Source: Caballeronia calidae
GTDB taxonomy: Bacteria; Pseudomonadota; Gammaproteobacteria; Burkholderiales; Burkholderiaceae
Direction of reading: 5' to 3'
Length of the DNA: 64,000 nt
Assembly (NCBI RefSeq): GCF_900044055.2
Contig: NZ_FCOX02000002.1
Span: 1 to 64,000, forward strand
Both the position numbers and the translations under genes were made by a program. The notes beneath the pieces were generated by a model. It saw nothing but the letters and a program-made list of their open reading frames with translations, had not been told where the DNA came from and did no database searches. Positions 51,498 through 60,393 of this stretch are shown here, one piece after another. Positions within the stretch are counted from its first letter, which is position 1; every line of letters starts with the position of its first letter.

Positions 51498-53459
51498 TTA
51501 CTTCATGAAGCGCTGCTGCAATTCCTCGAACGATGCGATGCTGCCCAGAAGCGCGCTCGCCGCGACGGTGGGCGGGCTCGCGAGCCACACTTTCCCCGGA
51601 CCCGAGCGGCCCGGAAAATTTCGATTGATCGCGCTGATGGTGATCTGCGCCGCGTCCGTCGATGACCCCGGTCCGCAGTTCGCGCACGCACCGCACGAAG
51701 GCTGAAGCAGGATCGCGCCGACGCGCTCGAAGGCATCGACATAGCCTTGCGCGATGCAATAGTCGCGCACGTCCTGCGTGCCGAATTGCAGATAGAGCTT
51801 CACGTTGTCCGGCACGCGCAGGCCACGCGCGGCGGCCCACGAAAGCACGTCGTGATAGTGATCGAAGTCCTCGCGCTTGCCCGCCGTGCATGAGCCGCCG
51901 TACGCGATATCGATGCGCGGCCGGTCATCGAGCGACTGAAGCGCGATGCCGTTGCCCGGATCGCCGGGCGCCGCGAGCATCGGCGTGAGACGCGCGCAAT
52001 CGATCTCGATCACGTCGGCGTAGCGCGCGCCTTCGTCGCTGCGCATCCACGGCTCGATCGTGAAGTCGATGCCGCGACGTTCCTTCAGGAAGCGCACGGT
52101 TTCATCGTCGGGCGCGACGATGCCGGTGAAGCCGCCGAGTTCGGCCGTCATGTTGGTGAGCGTCGTGCGCTCGTCGGTCGAAAGGCTCGCGATGGCCGTG
52201 CCCGCGAACTCGAATACTTTGCCCACGCCCGCGCCGGCGCGAATGCGCGCATCGGCCAGAAGATGCAGCACGATGTCCTTCGCCGTCACGTCCGCCGGAA
52301 TCGGCCCGTGCAACTCGATGCGCAAGGACTGCGGCACCGTCATGCGCACCGCACCGGTCACGAACGCATTCGCCATGTCCGTCGTGCCGACGCCGAACGC
52401 GACGCAGCCCAGCGCGCCGCTATGCGGCGTATGCGAATCCGTTCCGGCGACGACCTGCCCAGGCAACGCATAACGCTCGGCCATCATCGCGTGCGAGATG
52501 CCTTCCGAGCCTTCATCGGTCGTGCTTTCGGCTTCGTTCAGATAGCCGTGATTGCGCACGTCATAGTCGCGCGCGAATGCGCGATGCGCCTCCGACAACT
52601 CGCGCACGTTCGGCAGCAGGCCGTTCCGGATATGCAGTTCGCTGCGATGCGAATACGAAAGATGATCCTCGAACGCGAGCATGCTGCGCGGCTCGTGCAG
52701 CGTCAAAGGACGGCCGAATGTCGCGTGCAGCATGTGCGCCGCCATGCCGGTGTAGTACTCGTGGACGAAACGCCAGTCCGCGCGCACGAAGATGCCGTTG
52801 CCCGGTTCCAGCGATGCGTTCGTCACATCGGTCGTCAATGCATGGCGCGCGAGAATCTTTTCGACGAGCGTGCGCGGCGTGTCATCGCTCGATGCTGCGC
52901 CGACATGTACTCGTTGCATATGCAACTTGCCGTAGCGAAGCAGGCCGCCGCTCTTCAGGATCGCGGCGGCCAACGGATCGCGGCCCGCGACGAGCTCATC
53001 GATATCGATCGCTTCGCCGCATCGGATGCGCTCGATCAAACCGAAATCCGTCGATGTGAACAGCCCGAGATTGTCCGCGTTCTGCCGATAGATGCGCTCG
53101 AAGCTGCGCGCGATCACGAGGCGAATGCCCGCGCGATATTCGGCGAGCGGACTATGTTCGCGCGACGAACCCTTGCCGTAGCGATTGCCCGCGACGGTCA
53201 CCCGAAAGCCGCCCGCGCGCACCGCGTCATGGGCGATGGGATTGCGGCCGCCCGCATGAAAGCCCACATACGGACACTGGCCGAGCCGCTCGTCGAAGCG
53301 CGTGAGCACGCTGATCGGCGTGATTTCGTCGGTGGAAACGTCATCGCGCAGCGCGCCCGCTTCATCGAGCGTCAGATCTTCGCCCGCGAGCTGACGCTCG
53401 ACTTTCGCCGGGTCGGCGCACAGAAACAGGATTCGCCCGCTCACATCCAGATTGGCCAT
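51498..53459 (-). CDS. Aconitase-family hydratase with fused swivel-first domain order
   Basis: This 653-residue protein joins an isopropylmalate/aconitase small-subunit-like swivel domain at the N-terminus (about residues 30-170, DEITPISVL, GNRYGKGSSREHSPLAEYRAGIRLVIARSFERIYRQNADNLGL) to the catalytic three-domain part. The [4Fe-4S] cysteines lie in IAYGGSCTAGKRED and PSCGACANCGPG, and VVAGTDSHTPHSGALG carries the substrate loop. AcnA has the reverse order; AcnB has the swivel first but adds a HEAT domain, absent here. AAGGAGA precedes ATG 53459. The substrate is a di- or tricarboxylic hydroxy acid of unknown identity. The MFS gene downstream supports a catabolic role. Confidence 0.87.
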   Translation of the reverse strand: MANLDVSGRILFLCADPAKVERQLAGEDLTLDEAGALRDDVSTDEITPISVLTRFDERLGQCPYVGFHAGGRNPIAHDAVRAGGFRVTVAGNRYGKGSSREHSPLAEYRAGIRLVIARSFERIYRQNADNLGLFTSTDFGLIERIRCGEAIDIDELVAGRDPLAAAILKSGGLLRYGKLHMQRVHVGAASSDDTPRTLVEKILARHALTTDVTNASLEPGNGIFVRADWRFVHEYYTGMAAHMLHATFGRPLTLHEPRSMLAFEDHLSYSHRSELHIRNGLLPNVRELSEAHRAFARDYDVRNHGYLNEAESTTDEGSEGISHAMMAERYALPGQVVAGTDSHTPHSGALGCVAFGVGTTDMANAFVTGAVRMTVPQSLRIELHGPIPADVTAKDIVLHLLADARIRAGAGVGKVFEFAGTAIASLSTDERTTLTNMTAELGGFTGIVAPDDETVRFLKERRGIDFTIEPWMRSDEGARYADVIEIDCARLTPMLAAPGDPGNGIALQSLDDRPRIDIAYGGSCTAGKREDFDHYHDVLSWAAARGLRVPDNVKLYLQFGTQDVRDYCIAQGYVDAFERVGAILLQPSCGACANCGPGSSTDAAQITISAINRNFPGRSGPGKVWLASPPTVAASALLGSIASFEELQQRFMK

Positions 53460-53552
53460 CGTATTCTCCTTCGATGTCAATCTAGACGCACACACGCGCG
53501 TGCACGAAGTGTTGCTTCGACACGGGGGGTATCGCGAGATGCGATGTCCGCG

Positions 53553-54446
53553 TTAACCCTTGTTATCGACGAGAGTATCGATCAACGCCTGCACCGCCTT
53601 CAGACGCGACGACTTGCGCGGCGCATGCACATGCAGGCATCGGCCGCTGCCCCAGGTCTCGCCTAATGGAACACGCACGAAGTTGCGCGAGCCCGCGAAC
53701 GCGGACGCCGCGCTCGTCGGCACGATGCCGATACCCAGCCCCGCCTCGACCATGCGGCACTGCGCGTCGAAACTGTTGACGGTGACCGTCATGTTGAGCG
53801 GCAGGCGCGCGGCGTCGGCGCGTTCTTTCAAGGTCTGATCGAGCGAGCCGCCCGCCTGCAACGCGACGAGCGGAAAGCGCGTGACTTCGGCGAAGCTCAA
53901 CACATCGGCTGGCGCGAGTTCGTGACCGGGCGGCAGAACGACCATCAGCGGATCGTCGGCGAAGTGCCATGAATCCAGGCCCGCAGGCGTCTTGCTGCTC
54001 GCCGATATGCCGACGTCCGCGCGATCGTCGAGACAGGCGCGGATCACTTCATCGCTGATCTGCTCGGTCAGCGCAATCTCGACGAGCGGATAACGCGCCT
54101 TGAACAACGTGAGCCGTTCGGGCAAGAAGCCCACGATGGCCGATGCATTCGCATGCAGACGCACGACGCCCGCGATCTGCCCGCTCATCGACTGAACTTC
54201 GCGCGCCATGCTTTCGAGCTGGCCGTGAATGGAACGCGCGCTCGCATACGCATGCTGTCCCGCTTCGGTCAGTTGCACGCCCGAAGGCGAGCGAATGAGA
54301 AGCGCGACGCCGATGGCCGCTTCGAGATCGGCGATGCGCCTGCTCAACGCCGACGGCGCGATATGGCTGCGGCTCGCGGCGCGCGCGATCGATCCCTCCT
54401 CGACGACGGAGATGAAGAGCTCGAGACTGTAGGGATCGATTCTCAT
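53553..54446 (-). CDS. LysR family transcriptional regulator
   Basis: This 297-residue protein has its HTH at about residues 5-63 (SLELFISVVEEGSIARAASRSHIAPSALSRRIADLEAAIGVALLIRSPSG) and a C-terminal effector domain (GVVRLHANASAIVGFLPERL, CRMVEAGLGIGIVPTSAA). It lies upstream of the aconitase-family gene on the same strand, with its 3' end 93 bp away. It probably controls that gene and the MFS gene. The broken beta-lactamase gene ends only 10 bp upstream of its start, but the protein does not resemble AmpR. Confidence 0.88.
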   Translation of the reverse strand: MRIDPYSLELFISVVEEGSIARAASRSHIAPSALSRRIADLEAAIGVALLIRSPSGVQLTEAGQHAYASARSIHGQLESMAREVQSMSGQIAGVVRLHANASAIVGFLPERLTLFKARYPLVEIALTEQISDEVIRACLDDRADVGISASSKTPAGLDSWHFADDPLMVVLPPGHELAPADVLSFAEVTRFPLVALQAGGSLDQTLKERADAARLPLNMTVTVNSFDAQCRMVEAGLGIGIVPTSAASAFAGSRNFVRVPLGETWGSGRCLHVHAPRKSSRLKAVQALIDTLVDNKG

Positions 54447-54456
54447 CGCGCGTTAT

Positions 54457-55619
54457 CTATCGTGCGCCGGCCAGCGACGTGATGATCGCATAGGCGGCCT
54501 TCACACGCGCCTCGTTCGGGATGTTGCGATTCGCCAGCATCACGATGCCCACGCGCTCCTTCGGCACGAACGCGACATACGCACCGAAGCCGTTGGTCGA
54601 GCCGGTCTTGTTGATCCACACGTCATCGCGCGGAGCTTGCGGCGGATCGATACGCGTGACGGGCGTCGCGTTCAGGATCATCGACGACGCGTTTCCATCC
54701 AGCAACGACTGCAACGCGACGGGATACGGATACTGCTCCCAGATCAGGTCCTGCGTCAGCGGACCGGCCTTGAAATAGCCGGTATGCGTGGCATCGACGG
54801 CGCGCTGGAACACCGGATCGATGGGACCATGTTCATGTTGATCTGCAGAAAGCGCGTCATGTCGGCGGCCGTCGAGCGCACGCCGTAAGCCTCCGAGGAC
54901 AGCACGCCGCCTTTCATGCGGATCGGTGCATTGTCCTTCGCGTAGCCTTGCGCATAGTCGCGCTGCTTCGACGCGGGCACGTTCATATAGCTGCGCTTCA
55001 GGCCGAGCGCGGGGAAAAGGCGCGTCTCTATCAGCGCGTCGAAGTCCTGCCGCATGCTCTTCGCCGTGATCAAACCGAGCGTGCCGATGCCGGGATTCGC
55101 ATACGTGCGGATCGTGCCGGGCGGTTGCGCCGCGCGCCACGTCTTGAAATACTGCATCAGTTCTTCTTCGTTGCGGACATCATCGGGGACTTGCAGCGGC
55201 AGACCGCCCGGTGTGTGCGTGCCGAGATCGAGCAGCGTCACCTTGCCGAATTCGCTTCCCGCAAGCGACGGAAGATGCTTGCTCACCGGATCGCTCAGCG
55301 AGAGATCGCCCTCTATTTGCGCATAGGACGCGAGCGTCGCGGTGAATGTCTTGCTGATCGAGCCGAGCTCGAAGAGCGTATCGCGCGTGACGGGCTGCTT
55401 CGTCGCCTTCGACGCCACGCCGTAATCGAACACATAAGGCTCGCCCTTCACGACGACGCCCACCGCCATGCCCGCGATACCGTGCTGCGCCATCAGCGGC
55501 TCGATGGTCTGATCGACCGTCGCCCTGATCGCCGTTGCATCTTCCGCATGCGCGGCGCCGGACATGACGCCGAAAGAAAAAATGGCTGCCGCCAAAATAA
55601 CCGGCGCACGAAACTTCAT
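54457..55619 (-). pseudogene. Class C beta-lactamase (AmpC-like), interrupted by a one-base frameshift
   Basis: The N-terminal frame (55619 down to about 54828) has a signal peptide (VILAAAIFSFGVMSGAAHA), the active-site ELGSISKTFTA and the YANPGIG (Y-x-N) motif. The C-terminal frame supplies THTGYFKAG, WEQYPYPV, NKTGSTNGFGAYVAFVPKERVGIVMLANR (KTG motif) and IITSLAGAR. The switch falls near 54824-54832, beside a GGG run. The span of 1163 bp is one base short of 388 codons, so one deleted base accounts for it. All catalytic motifs are intact otherwise, so decay would be recent, or the lesion may be a sequencing error. GAAGGAT precedes ATG 55619. Confidence 0.8.
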
Positions 55620-55672
55620 CGAATCGATCCTTCGCTTTGATTGATTTGCTTTGATTGGAAGGAGACCGCCGG

Positions 55673-56434
55673 CTAGTGCCGCGCGCGACGCCTGCCCGCG
55701 GCGAGATCGTCCGCGAGCGGCACGGACGAGAACAGCAAGAGCAGCGCGGCGAGCGGCACGGTGGTCGCGAAGCCCAGATGCGCGAAGCCGATCGCGCCCG
55801 CGAAGCCGCCGGCGATGAACATCGCGAAAAGCGAGCTCAGCAGCGCGAGACGCGCGTGATTGGCACGCACATAACCGGCGTCATCGCGCGCGATGCCACG
55901 GTTCCAGTACAGACTCTTGCCGATCTCGATGCCGATATCCGTGACGAGCCCCGTCACGTGCGTCGTTCTGATCTCGGCCTTCGAGATCTTCGTGATCATC
56001 GCGTTTTGCAGGCCCATCACGAAGCACAGCAATGCGACGGTCAGCGGCACGTCCCACACGCGATGCGCCTCCAGATTCGCGCCGAGCACGCCGAAGACGA
56101 GCAGCAGCAGCGCTTCGAGCAGAAGCGGCGTGGCGAACACGCTATGCGCGCGCCGCTGCCGCCCCCAGTTGATGAGCATCGCGGAAGTCGCCGCGCCGCA
56201 CAGAAACGCGCCGACCGCGCCGATCGCGGAAAAAACGAATGCCATCTGGCCGAGCACGAGGTTATCGGCGATCGACGAGACGAGCCCCGACATGTGCGAC
56301 GTATATTGGCCCACCGCGAGGAAGCCGCCCGCGTTGGCCGCGCCCGCGACGAAGGCGAGCGCGCAGCCCAGGCGCCGGTTGGCGGAATCGGTGCGGCTCG
56401 GCGAGGTCAGTCCTCGAAGATAGGTGATCGGCAT
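55673..56434 (-). CDS. DUF1275 (YoaK family) membrane protein
   Basis: This protein of about 253 residues has six membrane helices and DUF1275 signatures (ALAFVAGAANAGGFLAVGQYTSHMSGLVSSIADN, MGLQNAMITKISKAEIRTTHVTGLVTDIGIEIG). Its function is unknown; the family is widespread in bacteria. The start is taken at ATG 56434 rather than 56473, because the shorter protein begins just before the usual N-terminus. It is divergent from the MarR gene. Confidence 0.85.
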   Translation of the reverse strand: MPITYLRGLTSPSRTDSANRRLGCALAFVAGAANAGGFLAVGQYTSHMSGLVSSIADNLVLGQMAFVFSAIGAVGAFLCGAATSAMLINWGRQRRAHSVFATPLLLEALLLLVFGVLGANLEAHRVWDVPLTVALLCFVMGLQNAMITKISKAEIRTTHVTGLVTDIGIEIGKSLYWNRGIARDDAGYVRANHARLALLSSLFAMFIAGGFAGAIGFAHLGFATTVPLAALLLLFSSVPLADDLAAGRRRARH

Positions 56435-56543
56435 GGCAGCGCGCGCGAGATGGTCGAGCCGAAAAGATAGCACGACAATTTGCGTGCCCGGCCGCCCTTC
56501 GACGTACGCAAACTGAAAGAAAAAACATAAGTCGATAGGATGC

Positions 56544-56568
56544 TAACGAATGAGCTTCTCGTTATAAT
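56544..56568 (+). promoter_or_regulatory. MarR operator overlapping a -10 box
   Basis: TAACGA (56544-56549) and TCGTTA (56559-56564) are a perfect inverted repeat with a 9-bp spacer. A consensus TATAAT lies at 56563-56568, overlapping the right arm. Repressor binding would cover the promoter. From this -10 the transcript would begin at about 56575, almost at the ATG (56577). Confidence 0.6.
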
Positions 56569-56576
56569 CCCGCCGC

Positions 56577-57086
56577 ATGACTCAACTCGACTTACTGCGC
56601 CGCTCCGTGAGCAGCACGCTCGTGCTGGCCGCGCGACGCTGGCGTCGCACGAGCCACGGCGTGCTCGCCTCTTATGGCGTGTCGGAAGCATGCGCCGTGC
56701 CATTGCTCACGGCCAACCGGCTCGGCGAAGCGGTGCGTCAGGTGACGCTCGCGGAGCATGTCGGCATCGAGGGGCCGTCGCTCGTGCGGCTGCTCGATCA
56801 GCTTTGCGCGGCCGGCCTCGTGCGCCGCGACGAAGATCCCGAAGACAAGCGCGCCAAGACCATCACGCTCACCGATGAAGGCCGTGCCGTCACCGCACGC
56901 ATGGAAGAGCGCCTCGTCACGCTGCGCGCGCGGCTCCTGAAGGGCGTGTCCCGCGAAGATCTGGAAACGACGCTGCGTGTGCTCAACGCGTTCAGCGCGT
57001 CGCCGGATGCGAAGCTGCTCGCCGCCCTGGAAGCGGTCGGCGAAACCGCGAAGCCGGCCCGGTCCGCCGGAAAGCGCGGAGCATAG
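56577..57086 (+). CDS. MarR family regulator of the efflux operon
   Basis: This 169-residue winged-helix protein has RLGEAVRQVTLAEHVGIEGPSLVRLLDQLCAAGLVRRDEDPEDKRAKTITLTDEGRAVTARMEE, the complete MarR HTH and wing, flanked by dimerisation helices. It starts the operon, with its stop 4 bp before the FUSC gene. MarR proteins of this type respond to aromatic acids and repress efflux. No Shine-Dalgarno sequence is visible before ATG 56577, in line with leaderless translation from the promoter just upstream. Confidence 0.9.
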   Translation: MTQLDLLRRSVSSTLVLAARRWRRTSHGVLASYGVSEACAVPLLTANRLGEAVRQVTLAEHVGIEGPSLVRLLDQLCAAGLVRRDEDPEDKRAKTITLTDEGRAVTARMEERLVTLRARLLKGVSREDLETTLRVLNAFSASPDAKLLAALEAVGETAKPARSAGKRGA

Positions 57087-57090
57087 CGCC

Positions 57091-59199
57091 ATGCCCTTCC
57101 CTTCCGCGCGCGAGTGGCTCTTTTCCGCGAAGACCTTCGCCGCCGCGATGATCGCGCTCTATATCGCGCTCGCGCTCGAATTGCCGCGCCCCTATTGGGC
57201 GATGGCGACCGTCTATATCGTCTCGAATCCGTTCGTCGGCGCAACGCGCTCGAAGGCGCTCTATCGCGCGCTCGGCACGATGATCGGCGCGGCGGGCGCC
57301 GTGCTCATCGTGCCGCCTTTCGTCGAATCGCCGTTTCTGTTCAGCGTGATCGTCGCGCTGTGGACGGGCACGCTGCTCTATCTCTCGATGTTCGATCGCA
57401 CCGCGCGCAGCTACGTGTTTCTGCTGGCGGGCTACACGCTGCCGCTGATCGCGCTGCCCACCGTGACCAATCCGGCGAGCGTGTTCGATCTCGCGATCAC
57501 GCGCACCGAGGAGATTCTGCTCGGCATCATGGCGGCGAGCATCGTCGGCAGCGTGGTGTTTCCCAGCCGTCTCGCGCCCACGCTCATCGCACGAACGGAC
57601 GCATGGTTCCGCGACGCCGCGTTCTATGCGAGCGAGACGCTGTCGGGGCATATCGCGGGCGCATCGATCTCGGCGGCGCGCCAGCGGCTCGCGTCGACCG
57701 TCAACGGTCTGGAGCTTCTGCTGAGCCAGCTGACCTACGATCACACGCGGCCCGACATCGTCCGGCGTGCCCGCGCGTTGCAGGGCCGCATGCAGATCTT
57801 CCTGCCGCTGATTTCATCGATGGCCGATCCCTTGATCGAACTGATCGACAAGCACGGCAAGCATCCGGAAGGGCTGGAAGCGCTGCTCAGGGATGTCGCG
57901 GCATGGGTGAGCGCGCCCGTGCCGCGCAGCGAAGTCGATGTGCAGAACGCACCCGAACCGGACGCGCTGCGTGAGCGCATCGCGGCGATGCGGCCGTCGG
58001 TCGAAGCGCTCGCGACCATGGACGGCGCGCTGCTGTCGAATGCGCTGTGGCGTCTCGGCCAGGTCATCGACGTCTGGCAGGACATTCGCGCGCTGCGCGC
58101 GGCCATCCTCAACGAGTCGAGCGAATGGCGTCCGCACTTTCGGCACTGGCGTCTCGGCGGCACGGCGCGCTTCTTCGATCGCGGCATGATGCTGTTTTCG
58201 ACGGCCGTCGCGGTGAGCGCGATCATCGTCGCGTGCGGGTTGTGGATCGAGTCGGGCTGGAACGACGGCGCCTCCGCCGTGGCGCTCGCCGGCGTGTCCT
58301 GCTGCTTCTTCGCCGCGCTCGACGAACCCGCGCCGCAGCTCTTCAAGTTCTTCGTGGCAACGTGCATGAGCGTGGTGCTTGCCGGGCTCTACGTGTTCGT
58401 CGTGCTGCCCAACGTGCATGACTTCGCGATGCTCGTCGTGATCTTCGCCGGACCGTTCCTCGTCATCGGCACGCTGACGACGAACCCGCGCTTCAGTCTC
58501 GTCACCATGCTCGTCGCGGTGAACACGGCCACGTTCATCAGCATTCAGAGCGCGTACGAAGCGAACTTCTTCGTGTTTCTCAACAGCAACCTCGCGGGCG
58601 TCGCGGGCCTGCTCTTCGCTTATCTGTGGACGCGCACGACGCGCCCCTTCGGCGCGGAGCTCGCTGCCGAGCGTCTCACGCGTTCGGCGTGGGCGGATAT
58701 CGTGCTGAGCGCGTCGACTGCGGCCGTCATCGAAGATCAGCGCAATCTCTATGCGCGCATGCTCGACCGTCTGATGCAATTGCTGCCGCGTCATGCGGCG
58801 ACGGACTCGCATCGTCATCCGTCGATCGAAAGCTTCCGCGATTTTCGCGTCGCGCTGAATGCGCTCGATCTGCGCCGCACGCGCTCCAAGCTTCCCGCGG
58901 AGTTGCAGACTTCGATCGACGATGTGCTCGACGCGTTGCGCCGCTACTTCGAGCAATGCATCGCGCGACGCACGCGCCAGCCCGTGCCGCCCGAACTGAT
59001 CCGCCGCATCGATGCGACGAGCGCCCAGGTCACATCGCGCGCGATCGCGCAATCGCCGGGCAACGATGTCGTCGCGGAGAAATGGCTGCGCGATACGCTG
59101 CATGCGCTGGTCGGCATGCGTCTGTCGCTGCATCCGCCCGCGACGCAGGCGCAGCCTGACACCGCCAACGGAACGCCACCGCGCGCGGAGCCGGCATGA
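57091..59199 (+). CDS. FUSC/AaeB-like inner-membrane efflux protein
   Basis: This 702-residue protein has two sets of membrane helices separated by a long cytoplasmic region. The N-terminal set (FAAAMIALYIALALELPRPYWAMATVYIVSNPFVGATRSKALYRALGTMIGA) and the second (FFDRGMMLFSTAVAVSAIIVACGLWIESGWNDGASAVALAGVSCCFFAALDEP) are classic for FUSC proteins such as AaeB. Homologues export hydroxylated aromatic carboxylic acids or fusaric acid together with a HlyD-like adaptor and an outer-membrane channel. All three partners follow here in order. Confidence 0.9.
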   Translation: MPFPSAREWLFSAKTFAAAMIALYIALALELPRPYWAMATVYIVSNPFVGATRSKALYRALGTMIGAAGAVLIVPPFVESPFLFSVIVALWTGTLLYLSMFDRTARSYVFLLAGYTLPLIALPTVTNPASVFDLAITRTEEILLGIMAASIVGSVVFPSRLAPTLIARTDAWFRDAAFYASETLSGHIAGASISAARQRLASTVNGLELLLSQLTYDHTRPDIVRRARALQGRMQIFLPLISSMADPLIELIDKHGKHPEGLEALLRDVAAWVSAPVPRSEVDVQNAPEPDALRERIAAMRPSVEALATMDGALLSNALWRLGQVIDVWQDIRALRAAILNESSEWRPHFRHWRLGGTARFFDRGMMLFSTAVAVSAIIVACGLWIESGWNDGASAVALAGVSCCFFAALDEPAPQLFKFFVATCMSVVLAGLYVFVVLPNVHDFAMLVVIFAGPFLVIGTLTTNPRFSLVTMLVAVNTATFISIQSAYEANFFVFLNSNLAGVAGLLFAYLWTRTTRPFGAELAAERLTRSAWADIVLSASTAAVIEDQRNLYARMLDRLMQLLPRHAATDSHRHPSIESFRDFRVALNALDLRRTRSKLPAELQTSIDDVLDALRRYFEQCIARRTRQPVPPELIRRIDATSAQVTSRAIAQSPGNDVVAEKWLRDTLHALVGMRLSLHPPATQAQPDTANGTPPRAEPA

Positions 59200-59233
59200 T
59201 GTTCGTCTCTCTTCATTCATCGGAACGCCACAC

Positions 59234-59443
59234 ATGATCGGCGAAATCGACATTCTCGGCGTGTTCGTGCCCGCCGTGCTCGTGCTGATGTTCATCGCCT
59301 ACCTCGTGAATCTGGCGATCCGCACCGTGCTCGCACGCGTCGGCTTTTATCGTTTCGTGTGGCACCGTTCCATTTTCGATCTCGGCATTTATGTTCTGGT
59401 GCTGGGCGTTGTCGTCATCGTTTCGCAGCGGCTCATCTCGTGA
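59234..59443 (+). CDS. DUF1656 small membrane protein (AaeX-like)
   Basis: This 69-residue protein has two membrane helices (FVPAVLVLMFIAYLVNLAI and FDLGIYVLVLGVVVIVS) linked by a short RVGFYRFVWHRS loop. It is the standard small partner between the FUSC protein and its adaptor in AaeXAB-type systems. Its stop TGA overlaps the GTG start of the adaptor gene by 3 bp. Its exact role is unknown. Confidence 0.88.
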   Translation: MIGEIDILGVFVPAVLVLMFIAYLVNLAIRTVLARVGFYRFVWHRSIFDLGIYVLVLGVVVIVSQRLIS

Positions 59444-60393
59444 AAAAAACCTGGTTCTCTCTCGGGCAGATATTGCTTACGCTCATCGTCGTCGCGATCG
59501 CGGCGGTCGTGTTGTGGAAGCTCGTCGATTACTACATGTTCGCGCCGTGGACGCGCGACGGCCACGTGCGCGCCGATGTGATCCAGGTCGCGCCCGACGT
59601 GTCCGGTCTCATCACCGACGTGAAGGTCGTCGACAATCAGCAGGTCAAGAAAGGCGACGTGCTCTTCGTGATCGATCAGGCGCGCTATGCGCTCACATTG
59701 CGCAACGCGCAGGCCACCGCGCAGCAACGCCGCGCGACGCTCGACCAGGCGCGCCGTGAAGATGCCCGCAATCGCGCGCTCGGCAATCTCGTCGCGCGTG
59801 AGATCGTCGAAGAAACGCATTCGCGCGTCGAGCAGGCAACGGCCGCGCTCGCCGATGCCGAAGTCGCGATCGATACCGCGCGCCTCAATCTGCAACGCAC
59901 GGAGGTACTCAGTCCCGTCGATGGTTATCTGAATGATCGCGCGCCGCGCGCCGGCGAGTACGTCGCGGCGGGTCGCGCGGTGCTCTCGGTCGTCGACATG
60001 CATTCGTTCCGCGTCGATGGCTATTTCGAGGAAACGAAGCTGCGCGGCATCGATATCGGCCAGCCCGTCGATATTCAGGTGATGGGCGAGCCGAACATCC
60101 TGCGCGGCCATGTGCAGAGCATCGTCGCGGCGATCGAGGATCGCGACCGCCAGCAAAGCCCGAGCCTCCTGCCGAACGTGAACCCCGCGTTCAGCTGGGT
60201 GCGCCTCGCGCAGCGCATTCCCGTGCGCGTGACGCTCGATGAAATTCCCGCGGACTTCCGCATGATCGCGGGCCGCACGGCGACGGTATCGGTGCGCGGC
60301 ATCGGGCCGAAGATCGGCAGACGCGCGGCGTCGGAAACGTCGCCCGCGTCCGCGCCTGCGCCGACCTCCAGCGTGTCGGGCGCATCGCAATGA
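59440..60393 (+). CDS. HlyD/EmrA-type periplasmic adaptor (AaeA-like)
   Basis: This 317-residue membrane-fusion protein has one N-terminal membrane anchor (LGQILLTLIVVAIAAVVLW) and a lipoyl/barrel-sandwich region (YYMFAPWTRDGHVRADVIQVAPDVSGLITDVKVVDNQQVKKGDVLFVID). A helical hairpin (ARREDARNRALG...EETHSRVEQATAALADAE) and a beta-barrel (VDGYFEETKLRGIDIGQPVDIQVMG) follow. A GTG start at 59440 is used because it gives the correct anchor and overlaps the DUF1656 stop. It links the FUSC pump to the outer-membrane protein encoded next. Confidence 0.9.
   Translation: MKKTWFSLGQILLTLIVVAIAAVVLWKLVDYYMFAPWTRDGHVRADVIQVAPDVSGLITDVKVVDNQQVKKGDVLFVIDQARYALTLRNAQATAQQRRATLDQARREDARNRALGNLVAREIVEETHSRVEQATAALADAEVAIDTARLNLQRTEVLSPVDGYLNDRAPRAGEYVAAGRAVLSVVDMHSFRVDGYFEETKLRGIDIGQPVDIQVMGEPNILRGHVQSIVAAIEDRDRQQSPSLLPNVNPAFSWVRLAQRIPVRVTLDEIPADFRMIAGRTATVSVRGIGPKIGRRAASETSPASAPAPTSSVSGASQ

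Noticed and set aside
53553-54446. LysR gene as AmpR for the adjacent beta-lactamase
   Set aside because: AmpR is normally divergent from ampC and similar in sequence. This gene is downstream on the same strand and does not resemble AmpR.
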